Of a stretch of DNA of 34,046 nt, positions 23,450-33,953 are shown piece after piece (within the stretch, counting starts at the first letter, position 1; each line of letters begins with the position of its first letter). The notes beneath the pieces were generated by a model. The model searched no databases. It was given only the letters and a program-made list of their open reading frames with translations, and was not told the DNA's origin. The position numbers and the translations under genes were made by a program. Origin of the DNA: Saccoglossus kowalevskii (lineage: Eukaryota > Hemichordata > Enteropneusta > Harrimaniidae); assembly GCF_000003605.2 (NCBI RefSeq), contig NW_003140294.1:1-34046 (forward strand), given 5' to 3'.

Positions 23450-25074
23450 AATGAAAGTCCAAGATTGGTCGATTATGTACGTACTTATCCAGAGTGAATT
23501 CAGACCCATTTTAACACGTAGCCAGGGTAGTGAAATTAAACGGTACCCACCGAAAAATACACAGGGTCAGAACCCTGACCAACACATTGAATTAAAGTCC
23601 ACGATTGGTCGGTTATGTACGTCCTGATACAGAGTGAATTCAGACCCATTTTAACACATAGCCAGGCTAGTGAAATTAAACGGTACCCACCAAAAAATAC
23701 ACAGGGTCAGAACCCTGACCAACACATTGAATGAAAGTCCAAGATTGGTCGGTTATGTACGTACTAATCCAGAGTGAATTCAGACCCATTTTAACACGTA
23801 GCCAGGATAATGAAATTAAATGGTACCCACCGAAAAATACACAGGGTCAGAACCCTGACCAACACAGTGAATTAAAGTCCAAGATTGGTCGGTTATGTAC
23901 ATACTTATCCAGAGTGAATTCAGACCCATTTTAACACGTAGCCAGGGTAGTGAAATTAAACGGAACCCACCGAAAAATACACAGTGTCAGAACCCTGACC
24001 AACACATTGAATGAAAGTCCACGATTGGTCGGTTATGTACGTACTTATCCAGAGTGAATTCAGACCCATTTTAACACGTAGCCAGGGTAGTGAAATTAAA
24101 TGGTACCCACCGAAAAATACACAGGGTCAGAACCCTGACCAACACATTGAATTAAAGTCCACGATTGGTCGGTTATGTATGTACTTATCCAGAGTGAATT
24201 CAGACCCATTTTAACATGTAGCCAGGGTAGTGAAATTAAACGGTACCCACCGAAAAATACACAGGGTCAGAACCCTGACCAACACATTGAATGAAAGTCC
24301 AAGAATGGTTGGTTATGTACGTACTAATCCAGAGTGAATTCAGACACATTTTAACACGTAGCCAGGGTAGTGAAATTAAACGGTACCCACCGAAAAATAC
24401 ACAGGGTCAGAACCCTGACTAACACATTGAATGAAAGTCCACGATTGGTCGGTTATGTACGTACTTATCCAGTGTGAATTTAGACCCATTTTAACACGTA
24501 GCCAGGGTAGTGAAATTAAACGGTACCCACCGAAAAATACACAGGGTCAGAACCCTGACCAACACATTGAATGAAAGTCCAAGATTGGTCGGTTATGTAC
24601 GTACTAATCCAGAGTGAATTAAGACCCATTTTAACACGTAGCCAGGATAATGAAATTAAACGGTACCCACCAAAAAATACACAGGGTCAGAACCCTGACC
24701 AACACATTGAATTAAAGTCCAAGATTGGTCGGTTATGTACGTACTTATCCAGAGTGAATTCAGACCCATTTTAACACGTAGCCAGGGTAGTAAAATTAAA
24801 TGGTACCCACCGAAAAATACACAGGGTCAGAACCCTGACCAACACATTGAATGAAAGTCCACGATTTGTCGGTTATGTACGTACTTATCCAGAGTGAATT
24901 CAGACCCATTTTAACACGTAGCCAGGGTAGTGAAATTAAACGGTACCCACCGAAAAATACACAGGGTCAGAATCCTGACCAACACAGTGAATTAAAGTCC
25001 AAGATTGGTTGGTTATGTACGTACTTATCCAGAGTGAATTCAGACCCATTTTAACACGTAGCCAGGGTAATGAA

Positions 25075-25177
25075 CCAATGCATTGCCTGATATTAAATGT
25101 TAACTAACGTCTTAGAACATAAGTATAAGCATAAATGTCCACAGTTATGTCTGTAGGTGTACCTTACCTGCATGCAA
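25075..25177 (+). repeat. 188-bp variant unit, alternative 103-bp block, copy 11
   Basis: Consensus form. It is the single variant in the first 1028-bp higher-order unit, with copy 12 in the second. Confidence 0.95.
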
Positions 25178-26102
25178 AATGAAAGTCCAAGATTGGTCGG
25201 TTATGTACGTACTTATCCAGAGTGAATTCAGACCCATTTTAACACGTAGCCAGGGTAGTGAAATTAAACGGTACCCACCGAAAAATACACAGGGTCAGAA
25301 CCCTGACCAACACATTGAATTAAAGTCCACGATTGGTCGGTTATGTACGTACTGATACAGAGTGAATTCAGACCCATTTTAACACGTAGCCAGGGTAGTG
25401 AAATTAAACGGTACCCACCGAAAAATACACAGGGTCAGAACCCTGACTAACACATTGAATGAAAGTCCACGATTGGTCGGTTATGTACGTACTTATCCAG
25501 TGTGAATTCAGACCCATTTTAACACGTAGCCAGGGTAGTGAAATTAAACGGTACCCACCGAAAAATACACAGGGTCAGAACCCTGACCAACACATTGAAT
25601 GAAAGTCCAAGATTGCTCGGTTATGTACGTACTACTCCAGAGTGAATTAAGACCCATTTTAACACGTAGCCAGGATAATGAAATTAAACGGTACCCACCA
25701 AAAAATACACAGGGTCAGAACCCTGACCAACACATTGAATTAAAGTCCAAGATTGGTCGGTTATGTACGTACTTATCCAGAGTGAATTCAGACCCATTTT
25801 AACACGTAGCCAGGGTAGTAAAATTAAATGGTACCCACCGAAAAATACACAGGGTCAGAACCCTGACCAACACATTGAATGAAAGTCCACGATTTGTCGG
25901 TTATGTACGTACTTATCCAGAGTGAATTCAGACCCATTTTAACACGTAGCCAGGGTAGTGAAATTAAACGGTACCCACCGAAAAATACACAGGGTCAGAA
26001 TCCTGACCAACACAGTGAATTAAAGTCCAAGATTGGTTGGTTATGTACGTACTTATCCAGAGTGAATTCAGACCCATTTTAACACGTAGCCAGGGTAATG
26101 AA

Positions 26103-26205
26103 CCAATGCATTGCCTGATATTAAATGTTAACTAACGTCTTAGAACATAAGTATAAGCATAAATGTCCACAGTTATGTCTGTAGGTGTACCTTACCTGCA
26201 TGCAA
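26103..26205 (+). repeat. 188-bp variant unit, alternative 103-bp block, copy 12
   Basis: Consensus form, exactly 1028 bp (six 140-bp units plus 188) after copy 11. Confidence 0.95.
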
Positions 26206-26299
26206 AATGAAAGTCCAAGATTGGTCGGTTATGTACGTACTTATCCAGAGTGAATTCAGACCCATTTTAACACGTAGCCAGGGTAGTGAAATTAAACGG

Positions 26300-26592
26300 C
26301 ACCCTCCGAAATATACACAGGGTCAGAACCCTGACCAACACATTGAATGAAAGTCCAAGATTGGTCGGTTATGTACGTACTAATCCAGAGTGAATTCAGA
26401 CCCATTTTAACACGTAGCCAGGATAATGAAATTAAACGGTACCCACCGAAAAATACACAGGGTCAGAACCCTGACCAACACATTGAATTAAAGTCCACGA
26501 TTGGTCGGTTTTGTACGTACTCATTCAGAGTGAATTCAGACCCATTTTAACACGTAGCCAGGGTAGTGAAATTAAACGGTACCGACCGAAAA
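26300..26592 (+). repeat. 140-bp units joining two higher-order blocks
   Basis: Two units. CCCTCCG is at 26302, then comes a GGTTTTGTACGTACTCATTCAG unit near 26508 shared with 2474 and upstream of the 1.04-kb block in both places. Confidence 0.85.
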
Positions 26593-27674
26593 ATACACGG
26601 GGTCAGAACCATGACCAACACATTGAATGAAAGTCCAAGATTGGTCGGTTATGCACGTACTAATCCAGAGTGAAGTCAGACCCATTTTAACACGTAGCCA
26701 GGATAATGAAATTAAACGGTACCCACCAAAAAATACACAGGGTCAGAACCCTGACCAACACAGTGAATTAAAGTCCAAGATTGGTCGGTTATGTACGTAC
26801 TTATCCAGAGTGAATTCAGACCCATTTTAACACGTAGCCAGGGTAGTGAAATTAAACGGTACCCACCGAAAAATACACAGGGTCAGAACCCTGACCAACA
26901 CATTGAATGAAAGTCCACGATTTGTCGGTTATGTACGTACTTATCCAGAGTGAATTCAGACCCATTTTAACACGTAGCCAGGGTAGTGAAATTAAACGGT
27001 ACCCACCGAAAAATACACAGGGTCAGAACCCTGACCAACACAGTGAATTAAAGTCCAAGATTGGTCGGTTATGTACGTACTTATCCAGAGTGAATTCAGA
27101 TCCATTTTAACACGTAGCCAGGATAATGAAATTAAACGGTACCCACCGAAAAATACACAGGGTCAGATTCTGACCAACATATTGAATTAAAGTTCAACAG
27201 TGGTCGGTTATGTACGTACTTATCCAGAGTGAATTCAGACCCATTTTAACACGTAGCCAGGGTAGTGAAATTAAACGGTACCCACCGAAAAATACACAGG
27301 GTCAGAACCCTGACCAACATATTGAAATAAAGTCCAAGATTGGTCGGTTATGTACATACTTATCCAGAGTGAATTCAGATCCATTTTAACACGTAGCCAG
27401 GATAATGAAATTAAACGGTACCCACCGAAAAATACACAGGGTCAGAACCCTGACCAACATATTGAAATAAAGTCCAAGATTGGTCGGTTATGTACGTACT
27501 TATCCAGAGTGAATTCAGACCCATTTTAACACGTAGCCAGGGTAGTGAAATTAAACGGTACCCACCGTAAAATACATAGGGTCAGAACCCTGACCAACAC
27601 ATTGAATGAAAGTCCAAGATTGGTCGGTTACATATGTACGTATTTATCCAAAATGAATTCAGACCCATTTTAAC
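26593..27674 (+). repeat. 1.04-kb multi-unit block, copy 3
   Basis: Matches 741-1820 at an offset of 25852, and copy 2 at 24032. Unlike the other copies it has CATTTTAACACG where they have CATTTTATCACG (near 26828), plus GTGAAGTCAG near 26671 and CAGAACCATGACC near 26605. It keeps the GGTTACATATGTACG form of copy 1. Confidence 0.87.
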
Positions 27675-28532
27675 ATGTAGCCAGGGTAGTGAAATTAAAT
27701 GGTACCCACCGAAAAATACACAGAGTCAGAACCCTGACCAACACATTGAATGAAAGTCCAAGATTGGTCGGTTATGTACGTACTAATCCATAGTGAATTC
27801 AGACCCATTTTAACACGTAGCCAGGATAATGAAATTAAACGGTACCCACCCAAAAATACACAGGGTCAGAACCCTGACCAACACATTGAATGAAAGTCCA
27901 AGATTGGTCGGTTATGTATGTACTAATCCAGAGTGAATTCAGACCCATTTTAACACGTAGCAGGATAATGAAATTAAACGGTACCCACCGAAAAATACAC
28001 AGGGTCAGAACCCTGACCAACACAGTGAAATAAAGTCCAAGATTGTTCGGTTATGTACGTACTTATCCAGAGTGAATTCAGACCCATTTTAACACGTAGC
28101 CAGGATAATGAAATTAAACGGTACCCACCGAAAAATACACATGGTCAGAACCCTGACCAACACAGTGAATTAAAGTCCAAGATTGGTCGGTTATGTACGT
28201 ACTTATCCAGAGTGAATTCAGACCCATTTTAACACGTAGCCAGGGTAGTGAAATTAAATGGTACCCACCGAAAAATACACAGAGTCAGAACCCTGACCAA
28301 CACATTGAATGAAAGTCCAAGATTGGTCGGTTATGTACGTACTAATCCATAGTGAATTCAGACCCATTTTAACACGTAGCCAGGATAATGAAATTAAACG
28401 GTACCCACCGAAAAATACACAGGGTCAGAACCCTGACCAACACATTGAATGAAAGTCCAAGATTGGTCGGTTAAGTACGTACTTATCCAGAGTGAATTCA
28501 GACCCATTTTAACACGTAGCCAGGGTAATGAA

Positions 28533-28635
28533 CCAATGCATTGCCTGATATTAAATGTTAACTAACGTCTTAGAACATAAGTATAAGCATAAATGTCCAC
28601 AGTTATGTCTGTAGGTGTACCTTACCTGCATGCAA
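28533..28635 (+). repeat. 188-bp variant unit, alternative 103-bp block, copy 13
   Basis: Consensus form. Copy 14 follows 608 bp later (three 140-bp units plus 188). Confidence 0.95.
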
Positions 28636-29140
28636 AATGAAAGTCCAAGATTGGTCGGTTATGTACGTACTGATCCAGAGTGAATTCAGACCTATTTTAA
28701 CACGTAGCCAGGGTAGTGAAATTAAACGGTACCCTCCGAAAAATACACAGGGTCAGAACCCTGACCAACACATTGAATGAAAGTCCAAGAATGGTCGGTT
28801 ATGTACGTACTAATCCAGAGTGAATTCAGACACATTTTAATACGTAGCCAGGATAATGAAATTAAACGGTACCCACCGAAAAATACACAGGGTCAAAACC
28901 CTGACCAACACAGTGAATTAAAGTCCAAGATTGGTCGGTTATGTACGTACTAATCCAGAGTGAATTCAGACCCATTTTAACACGTAGCCAGGGTAGTGAA
29001 ATTAAACGGTACCCACCGAAAAATACACAGGGTCAGAACCCTGACTAACACATTGAATGAAAGTCCACGATTGGTCGGTTATGTACGTACTTATCCAGTG
29101 TGAATTCAGACCCATTTTAACACATAGCCAGGGTAATGAA

Positions 29141-29249
29141 CCAATGCTTTGCCTGATATTAAATGTTAACTAACGTCTTAGAACATAAGTATAAGCATAA
29201 ATGTCCACAGTTATGTCTGTAGGTGTACCTTACATGTACCTGCATGCAA
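29141..29249 (+). repeat. 188-bp variant unit with 6-bp insertion, copy 14
   Basis: Carries the CTTTG change and an extra ATGTAC, reading CCTTACATGTACCTGC instead of CCTTACCTGC, so the block is 109 bp. It is followed by AATGAAAATCC rather than AATGAAAGTCC and then directly by a CCTGATACAG-type unit. Confidence 0.94.
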
Positions 29250-29783
29250 AATGAAAATCCACGATTGGTCGGTTATGTACGTCCTGATACAGAGTGAATT
29301 CAGACCCATTTTAACACGCAGCCAGGGTAGTGAAATTAAACGGTACCCACCAAAAAATACACAGGGTCAGAACCATGACCAACACATTGAATGAAAGTCC
29401 AAGATTGGTCGGTTATGTACGTACTAATCCAGAGTGAATTCAGACCCATTTTAACACGTAGCAAGGATAATCAAATTAAACGGTACCCACCGAAAAATAC
29501 ACAGGGTCAGAACCCTGACTAACACATTGAATGAAAGTCCACGATTGGTCGGTTATGTACGTACTTATCCAGTGTGAATTCAGACCCATTTTAACACGTA
29601 GCCAGGGTAGTGAAATTAAACGGTACCCACCGAAAAATACACAGGGTCAGAACCCTGACCAACACATTGAATGAAAGTCCAAGATTGGTCGGTTATGTAC
29701 GTACTAATCCAGAGTGAATTAAGACCCATTTTAACACGTAGCCAGGATAATGAATTTAAACGGTACCCACCGAAAAATACACA

Positions 29784-30371
29784 GGGTCAGAACCCTGACC
29801 AACACATTGAATTAAAGTCCAAGATTGGTCCGTTATGTACATACTTATCCAGAGTGAATTCAGACCCATTTTAACACGTAGCCAGGGTAGTGAAATTAAA
29901 TGGTACCCACCGAAAAATACACAGGGTCAGAACCCTGACCAACACATTGAATGAAAGTCCACGATTTGTCGGTTATGTACGTACTTATCCAGAGTGAATT
30001 CAGACCCATTTTAACACGTAGCCAGGGTAGTGAAATTAAACGGTACCCACCGAAAAATACACAGGGTCAGAACCCTGACCAACACAGTGAATTAAAGTCC
30101 AAGATTGGTTGGTTATGTACGTACTTTTCCAGAGTGAATTCAGACCCATTTTAACACGTAGCCAGGGTAATGAACCAATGCATTGCCTGATATTAAATGT
30201 TAACTAACGTCTTAGAACATAAGTATAAGCATAAATGTCCACAGTTATGTCTGTAGGTGTACCTTACCTGCATGCAAAATGAAAGTCCAAGATTGGTCGG
30301 TTATGTACGTACTTATCCAGAGTGAATTCAGACCCATTTTAACACGTAGCCAGGGTAGTGAAATTAAACGG
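29784..30371 (+). repeat. 588-bp segment identical to 1-588
   Basis: Partner of the segment at the window start, including variant block 15. It ends where GGTACC replaces GGCACC. Confidence 0.9.
30175..30277 (+). repeat. 188-bp variant unit, alternative 103-bp block, copy 15
   Basis: Consensus form, inside the 588-bp segment identical to the start of the window. It is the partner of copy 1 at a 29783-bp offset. Confidence 0.95.
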
Positions 30372-30700
30372 TACCCACCAAAAAATACACAGGGTCAGAA
30401 CCTGACCAACACATTGAATTAAAGTCCAAGATTGGTCGGTTATGTGCGTACTTATCCAGAGTGAATTCAGATCCAGTTTAACACATAGCCAGGATAATGA
30501 AATTAAACGGTACCCACCGAAAAATACACAGGGTAAGATCACTGACCAATACATTGAATTAAAGTCCACAATTGGTCGGTTTTGTACGTACTTATCCAGA
30601 GTGAATTCAGCCCCATTTTAACATGTAGCCAGGGCAGTAAAATTAAACAGTACCCACCGAAAAATACACAGGGTCAGAACCCTGACCAACACAGTGAATT
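30372..30700 (+). repeat. Most diverged 140-bp units
   Basis: About two units with many private changes: GGTTATGTGCG, CAGATCCAGTTTAACACATAGCC, a core reading GGGTAAGATCACTGACCAAT that breaks both hairpins, CAGCCCCATT and GGGCAGTAAAATTAAACAG. The reading frame is open on the minus strand here only because of these changes. Confidence 0.8.
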
Positions 30701-33700
30701 AAAGTCCAAGATGGTCGGTTATGTACGTACTTATCCAGAGTGAATTCAGTCCCATGTAGCCAGGGTAATGAAATTAAACGGTACCCACCGAAAAATACAC
30801 AGGGTTAGAACCCTGACCAACATATTGAAATAAAGTCCAAGATTGTTCGGTTATGTACGTACTTATCCAGAGTGAATTCAGACCCATTTTAACACGTAGC
30901 CAGGATAATGAAATTAAACGGTACCCACCGAAAAATACACATGGTCAGAACCCTGACCAACACAGTGAATTAAAGTCCAAGATTGGTCGGTTATGTACGT
31001 ACTTATCCAGAGTGAATTCAGACCCATTTTAACACGTAGCCAGGGTAATGAAATTAAACGGTACCCACCGAAAAATACACAGGGTTAGAACCCTGACCAA
31101 CGTATTGAAATAAAGTCCAAGATTGGTCGGTTATGTACGTACTTATCCAGAGTGAATTCAGACCCATTTTAACATGTAGCCAGGGTAGTGAAATTAAACG
31201 GTACCCACCGAAAAATACACAGGGTCAGAACCCTGACCAACACATTGAATGAAAGTCCACGATTGGTCGGTTATGTACGTACTTATCCAGAGTGAATTCA
31301 GACCCATTTTAACATGTAGCCAGGGTAGTGAAATTAAACGGTACCCACCAAAAAATACACAGGGTCAGAACCCTGACCAACACATTGAATTAAAGTCCAC
31401 GATTGGTCGGTTATGTACGTACTGATACAGAGTGAATTCAGACCCATTTTAACACGTAGCCAGGGTAGTGAAATTAAACGGTACCCACCGAAAAATACAC
31501 GTGGTCAGAACCCTGACTAACACATTGAATGAAAGTCCACGATTGGTCGGTTATGTACGTACTTATCCAGTGTGAATTCAGACCCATTTTAACACGTAGC
31601 CAGGGTTGTGAAATTAAACGGTACCCACCGAAAAATACACAGGGTCAGAACCCTGACCAACACATTGAATGAAAGTCCAAGATTGGTCGGTTATGTACGT
31701 ACTAATCCAGAGTGAATTAAGACCCATTTTAACACGTAGCCAGGATAATGAAATTAAACGGTACCCACCGAAAAATACACAGGGTCAGAACCCTGACCAA
31801 CACAGTGAATTAAAGTCCAAGATTGGTCGGTTATGTACGTACTTATCCAGAGTGAATTCAGACCCATTTTAACACGTAGCCAGGGTAGTGAAATTAAATG
31901 GTACCCACCGAAAAATACACAGGGTCAGAACCCTGACCAACACATTGAATGAAAGTCCACGATTTGTCAGTTATGTACGTACTTATCCAGAGTGAATTCA
32001 GACCCATTTTAACACGTAGCCAGGGTAGTGAAATTAAACGGTACCCACCGAAAAATACACAGGGTCAGAACCCCTGACCAACACATTGAATGAAAGACCA
32101 CGATTGGTCGGTTATGTATGTACTTATCCAGTGTGAAATCAGACCCATTTTAACATGTAGCCAGGGTAGTGAAATTAAATGGTACCCACCAAAAAATACA
32201 CAGGGTCAGAACCCTGACCAACACATTGAATTAAAGTCCATGATTGGTCGGTTATGTACGTACTGATACAGAGTGAATTCAGACCCATTTTAACACGTAG
32301 CCAGGGTAGTGAAATTAAACGGTACCCATCGAAAAATACACAGGGTCAGAACCCTGACTAACACATTGAATGAAAGTCCACGATTGGTCGGTTATGTACG
32401 TACTTATCCAGTGTGAATTCAGACCCATTTTAACACGTAGCCAGGGTAGTGAAATTAAACGGTACCCACCGAAAAATACACAGGGTCAGAACCCTGACAA
32501 ACACAGTGAATTAAAGTCCAAGATTGGTTGGTTATGTACGTACTTATCCAGAGTGAATTCAGACCCATTTTAACACGTAGCCAAGGTAATGAACCAATGC
32601 TTTGCCTGATATTAAATGTTAACTAACGTCTTAGAACATAAGTATAAGCATAAATGTCCACAGTTATGTCTGTAGGTGTACCTTACCTGCATGCAAAATG
32701 AAAGTCCAAGATTGGTCGGTTATGTACGTACTTATCCAGAGTGAATTCAGACCCATTTTAACACGTAGCCAGGGTAGTGAAATTAAACGGTACCCACCGA
32801 AAAATACACAGGGTCAGAACCCTGACCAACACATTGAATTAAAGTCCACGATTGGTCGGTTATGTACGTCCTGATACAGAGTGAATTCAGACCCATTTTA
32901 ACACGCAGCCAGGGTAGTGAAATTAAACGGTACCCACCAAAAAATACACAGGGTCAGAACCCTGAACAACACATTGAATGAAAGTCCAAGATTGGTCGGT
33001 TATGTACGTACTAATCCAGAGTGAATTCAGACCCATTTTAACACGTAGCAAGGATAATCAAATTAAATGGTACCCACCGAAAAATACACAGGGTCAGAAC
33101 CCTGACCAACACAGTGAATTAAAGTCCAAGATTGGTCAGTTATGTACGTACTTATCCAGAGTGAATTCAGACCCATTTTAACACGTAGCCAGGGTAGTGA
33201 AATTAAACGGTACCCACCGAAAAATACACAGGGTCAGAACCCTGACGAACACATTGAATGAAAGTCCACGATTGGCCGGTTATGTACGTATTTATCCAGA
33301 GTGAATTCAGACCCATTTTAACACGTAGCCAGGATAATGAAATTAAACGGTACCCACCGAAAAATACACATGGTCAGAACGCTGACCAACACAGTGAATT
33401 AAAGTCCAAGATTGGTCGGTTATGTACGTACTTATCCAGAGTGAATTCAGACCCATTTTAACATGTAGCCAGGGTAGTGAAATTAAACAGTACCCACCAA
33501 AAAATACACAGGGTCAGAACCCTGACCAACACATTGAATTAAAGTCCACGATTGGTCGGTTATGTACGTACTGATACAGAGTGAATTCAGACCCATTTTA
33601 ACACGTAGCCAGGGTAGTGAAATTAAACTGTACCCACCGAAAAATACACTGGGTCAGAACCCTGACTAACACATTGAATGAAAGTCCACGATTGGTCGGT

Positions 33701-33930
33701 TATGTACGTACTTATCCAGTGTGAATTTAGACCCATTTTAACACGTAGCCAGGGTAGTGAAATTAAACGGTACCCACCGAAAAATACACAGGGTCAGAAC
33801 CCTGACCAACACATTGAATGAAAGTCCAAGATTGGTTGGTTATGTACGTACTAATCCAGAGTGAATTAAGACCCATTTTAACACGTAGCCAGGGTAATGA
33901 AATTAAACGGTACCCACCGAAAAATACACA
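30701..33930 (+). repeat. Last stretch of full units, with variant block 16
   Basis: About 23 units. The part from 30707 to about 31900 follows the order of 11618-12960 (8-bp-deleted CAGTCCCATGTAGCC unit near 30747, GGGTTAG units, ACACATGGTCAG, CACGTGG, GGGTTGTG, GTGAATTAAG). An added C gives GAACCCCTGACC near 32069. I see no gene. Confidence 0.85.
32594..32696 (+). repeat. 188-bp variant unit, alternative 103-bp block, copy 16
   Basis: Carries the CTTTG change shared with copies 8 and 14, and is preceded by CCAAGGTAATGAA. It is the last variant unit before the array ends. Confidence 0.95.
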
Positions 33931-33953
33931 GGGTTAGAACCCTGACCAACATA
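33931..33953 (+). repeat. Truncated terminal unit at the array edge
   Basis: Only the first 23 bp of a unit remain: the GGGTTAG-type hairpin core followed by CCAACATA. The expected continuation TTGAAATAAAG is replaced by CAGTACTCATTCC. Confidence 0.9.

Larger units (their letters stand above)
22247..24346 (+). repeat. 140-bp units with tandem variant blocks 9 and 10
   Basis: About fifteen units including the only back-to-back 188-bp units. The part from about 23731 to 24346 resembles the 840-bp repeat family (CGGAACCC, CACAGTGTCAG, GTATGTACTT). I see no gene. Confidence 0.86.
24347..26299 (+). repeat. 1028-bp higher-order repeat, 1.9 tandem copies
   Basis: Six 140-bp units plus one 188-bp unit form a block at 24347-25374. 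It recurs at 25375-26299, where identity ends at the GGCACCCTCCG marker. Shared features are GTGAATTAAGACC, GGTAGTAAAATTAAATGG, CAGAATCCTGACC and GATTGGTTGG. Differences include TACTAATCC against TACTACTCC near 25631 and GATTGGTCGG against GATTGCTCGG near 25613. Confidence 0.9.
27675..29783 (+). repeat. 140-bp units with variant blocks 13 and 14
   Basis: About fifteen units. ACAGAGTCAGAACCC cores near 27721 and 28281 are followed by ATCCATAGTG, a combination also seen near 9441. One-base loss CACGTAGCAGG is near 27954 and GCAAGGATAATCAAATT near 29461 recurs near 33049. I see no gene. Confidence 0.85.
1..33953 (+). repeat. 140-bp satellite DNA array
   Basis: A head-to-tail tandem array with a 140-bp period fills the window up to its last 93 bases. 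The landmark GGGTCAGAAC recurs at 1, 141, 281 and so on. Landmarks in order within a unit are the GGGTCAG hairpin core, a segment reading ACATTGAATGAAAGTCC or ACAGTGAATTAAAGTCC, the GTACGTAC palindrome, GAATTC, TTTTAACACGTAGCC, a GGTAGTGAAATTAAA segment, GGTACC, and an A-rich CGAAAAATACACA. Units differ by a few substitutions and no unit is inverted. The consensus is about 44% GC with about six CpG. No coding, RNA-gene or transposon signature is visible. Such arrays in eukaryotes usually form heterochromatin or centromere, but nothing in the sequence shows which applies here. Confidence 0.97.

Noticed and set aside
1-33953. CRISPR array (regular repeats with a palindromic core)
   Set aside because: The whole 140-bp period is conserved, so there are no unique spacers. 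Unit length is far beyond CRISPR repeat-spacer size, and no cas-like gene is present.
1-33953. CENP-B box, telomere repeat, rRNA or tRNA gene, Pol III A/B boxes
   Set aside because: I looked for the CENP-B pattern TTCGNNNNANNCGGG, simple telomeric repeats and A/B-box pairs in the unit and the 103-bp block. Only weak partial matches were seen (TAGCCAGGGTAG for an A box, GTTCGGTTATG for a B box).
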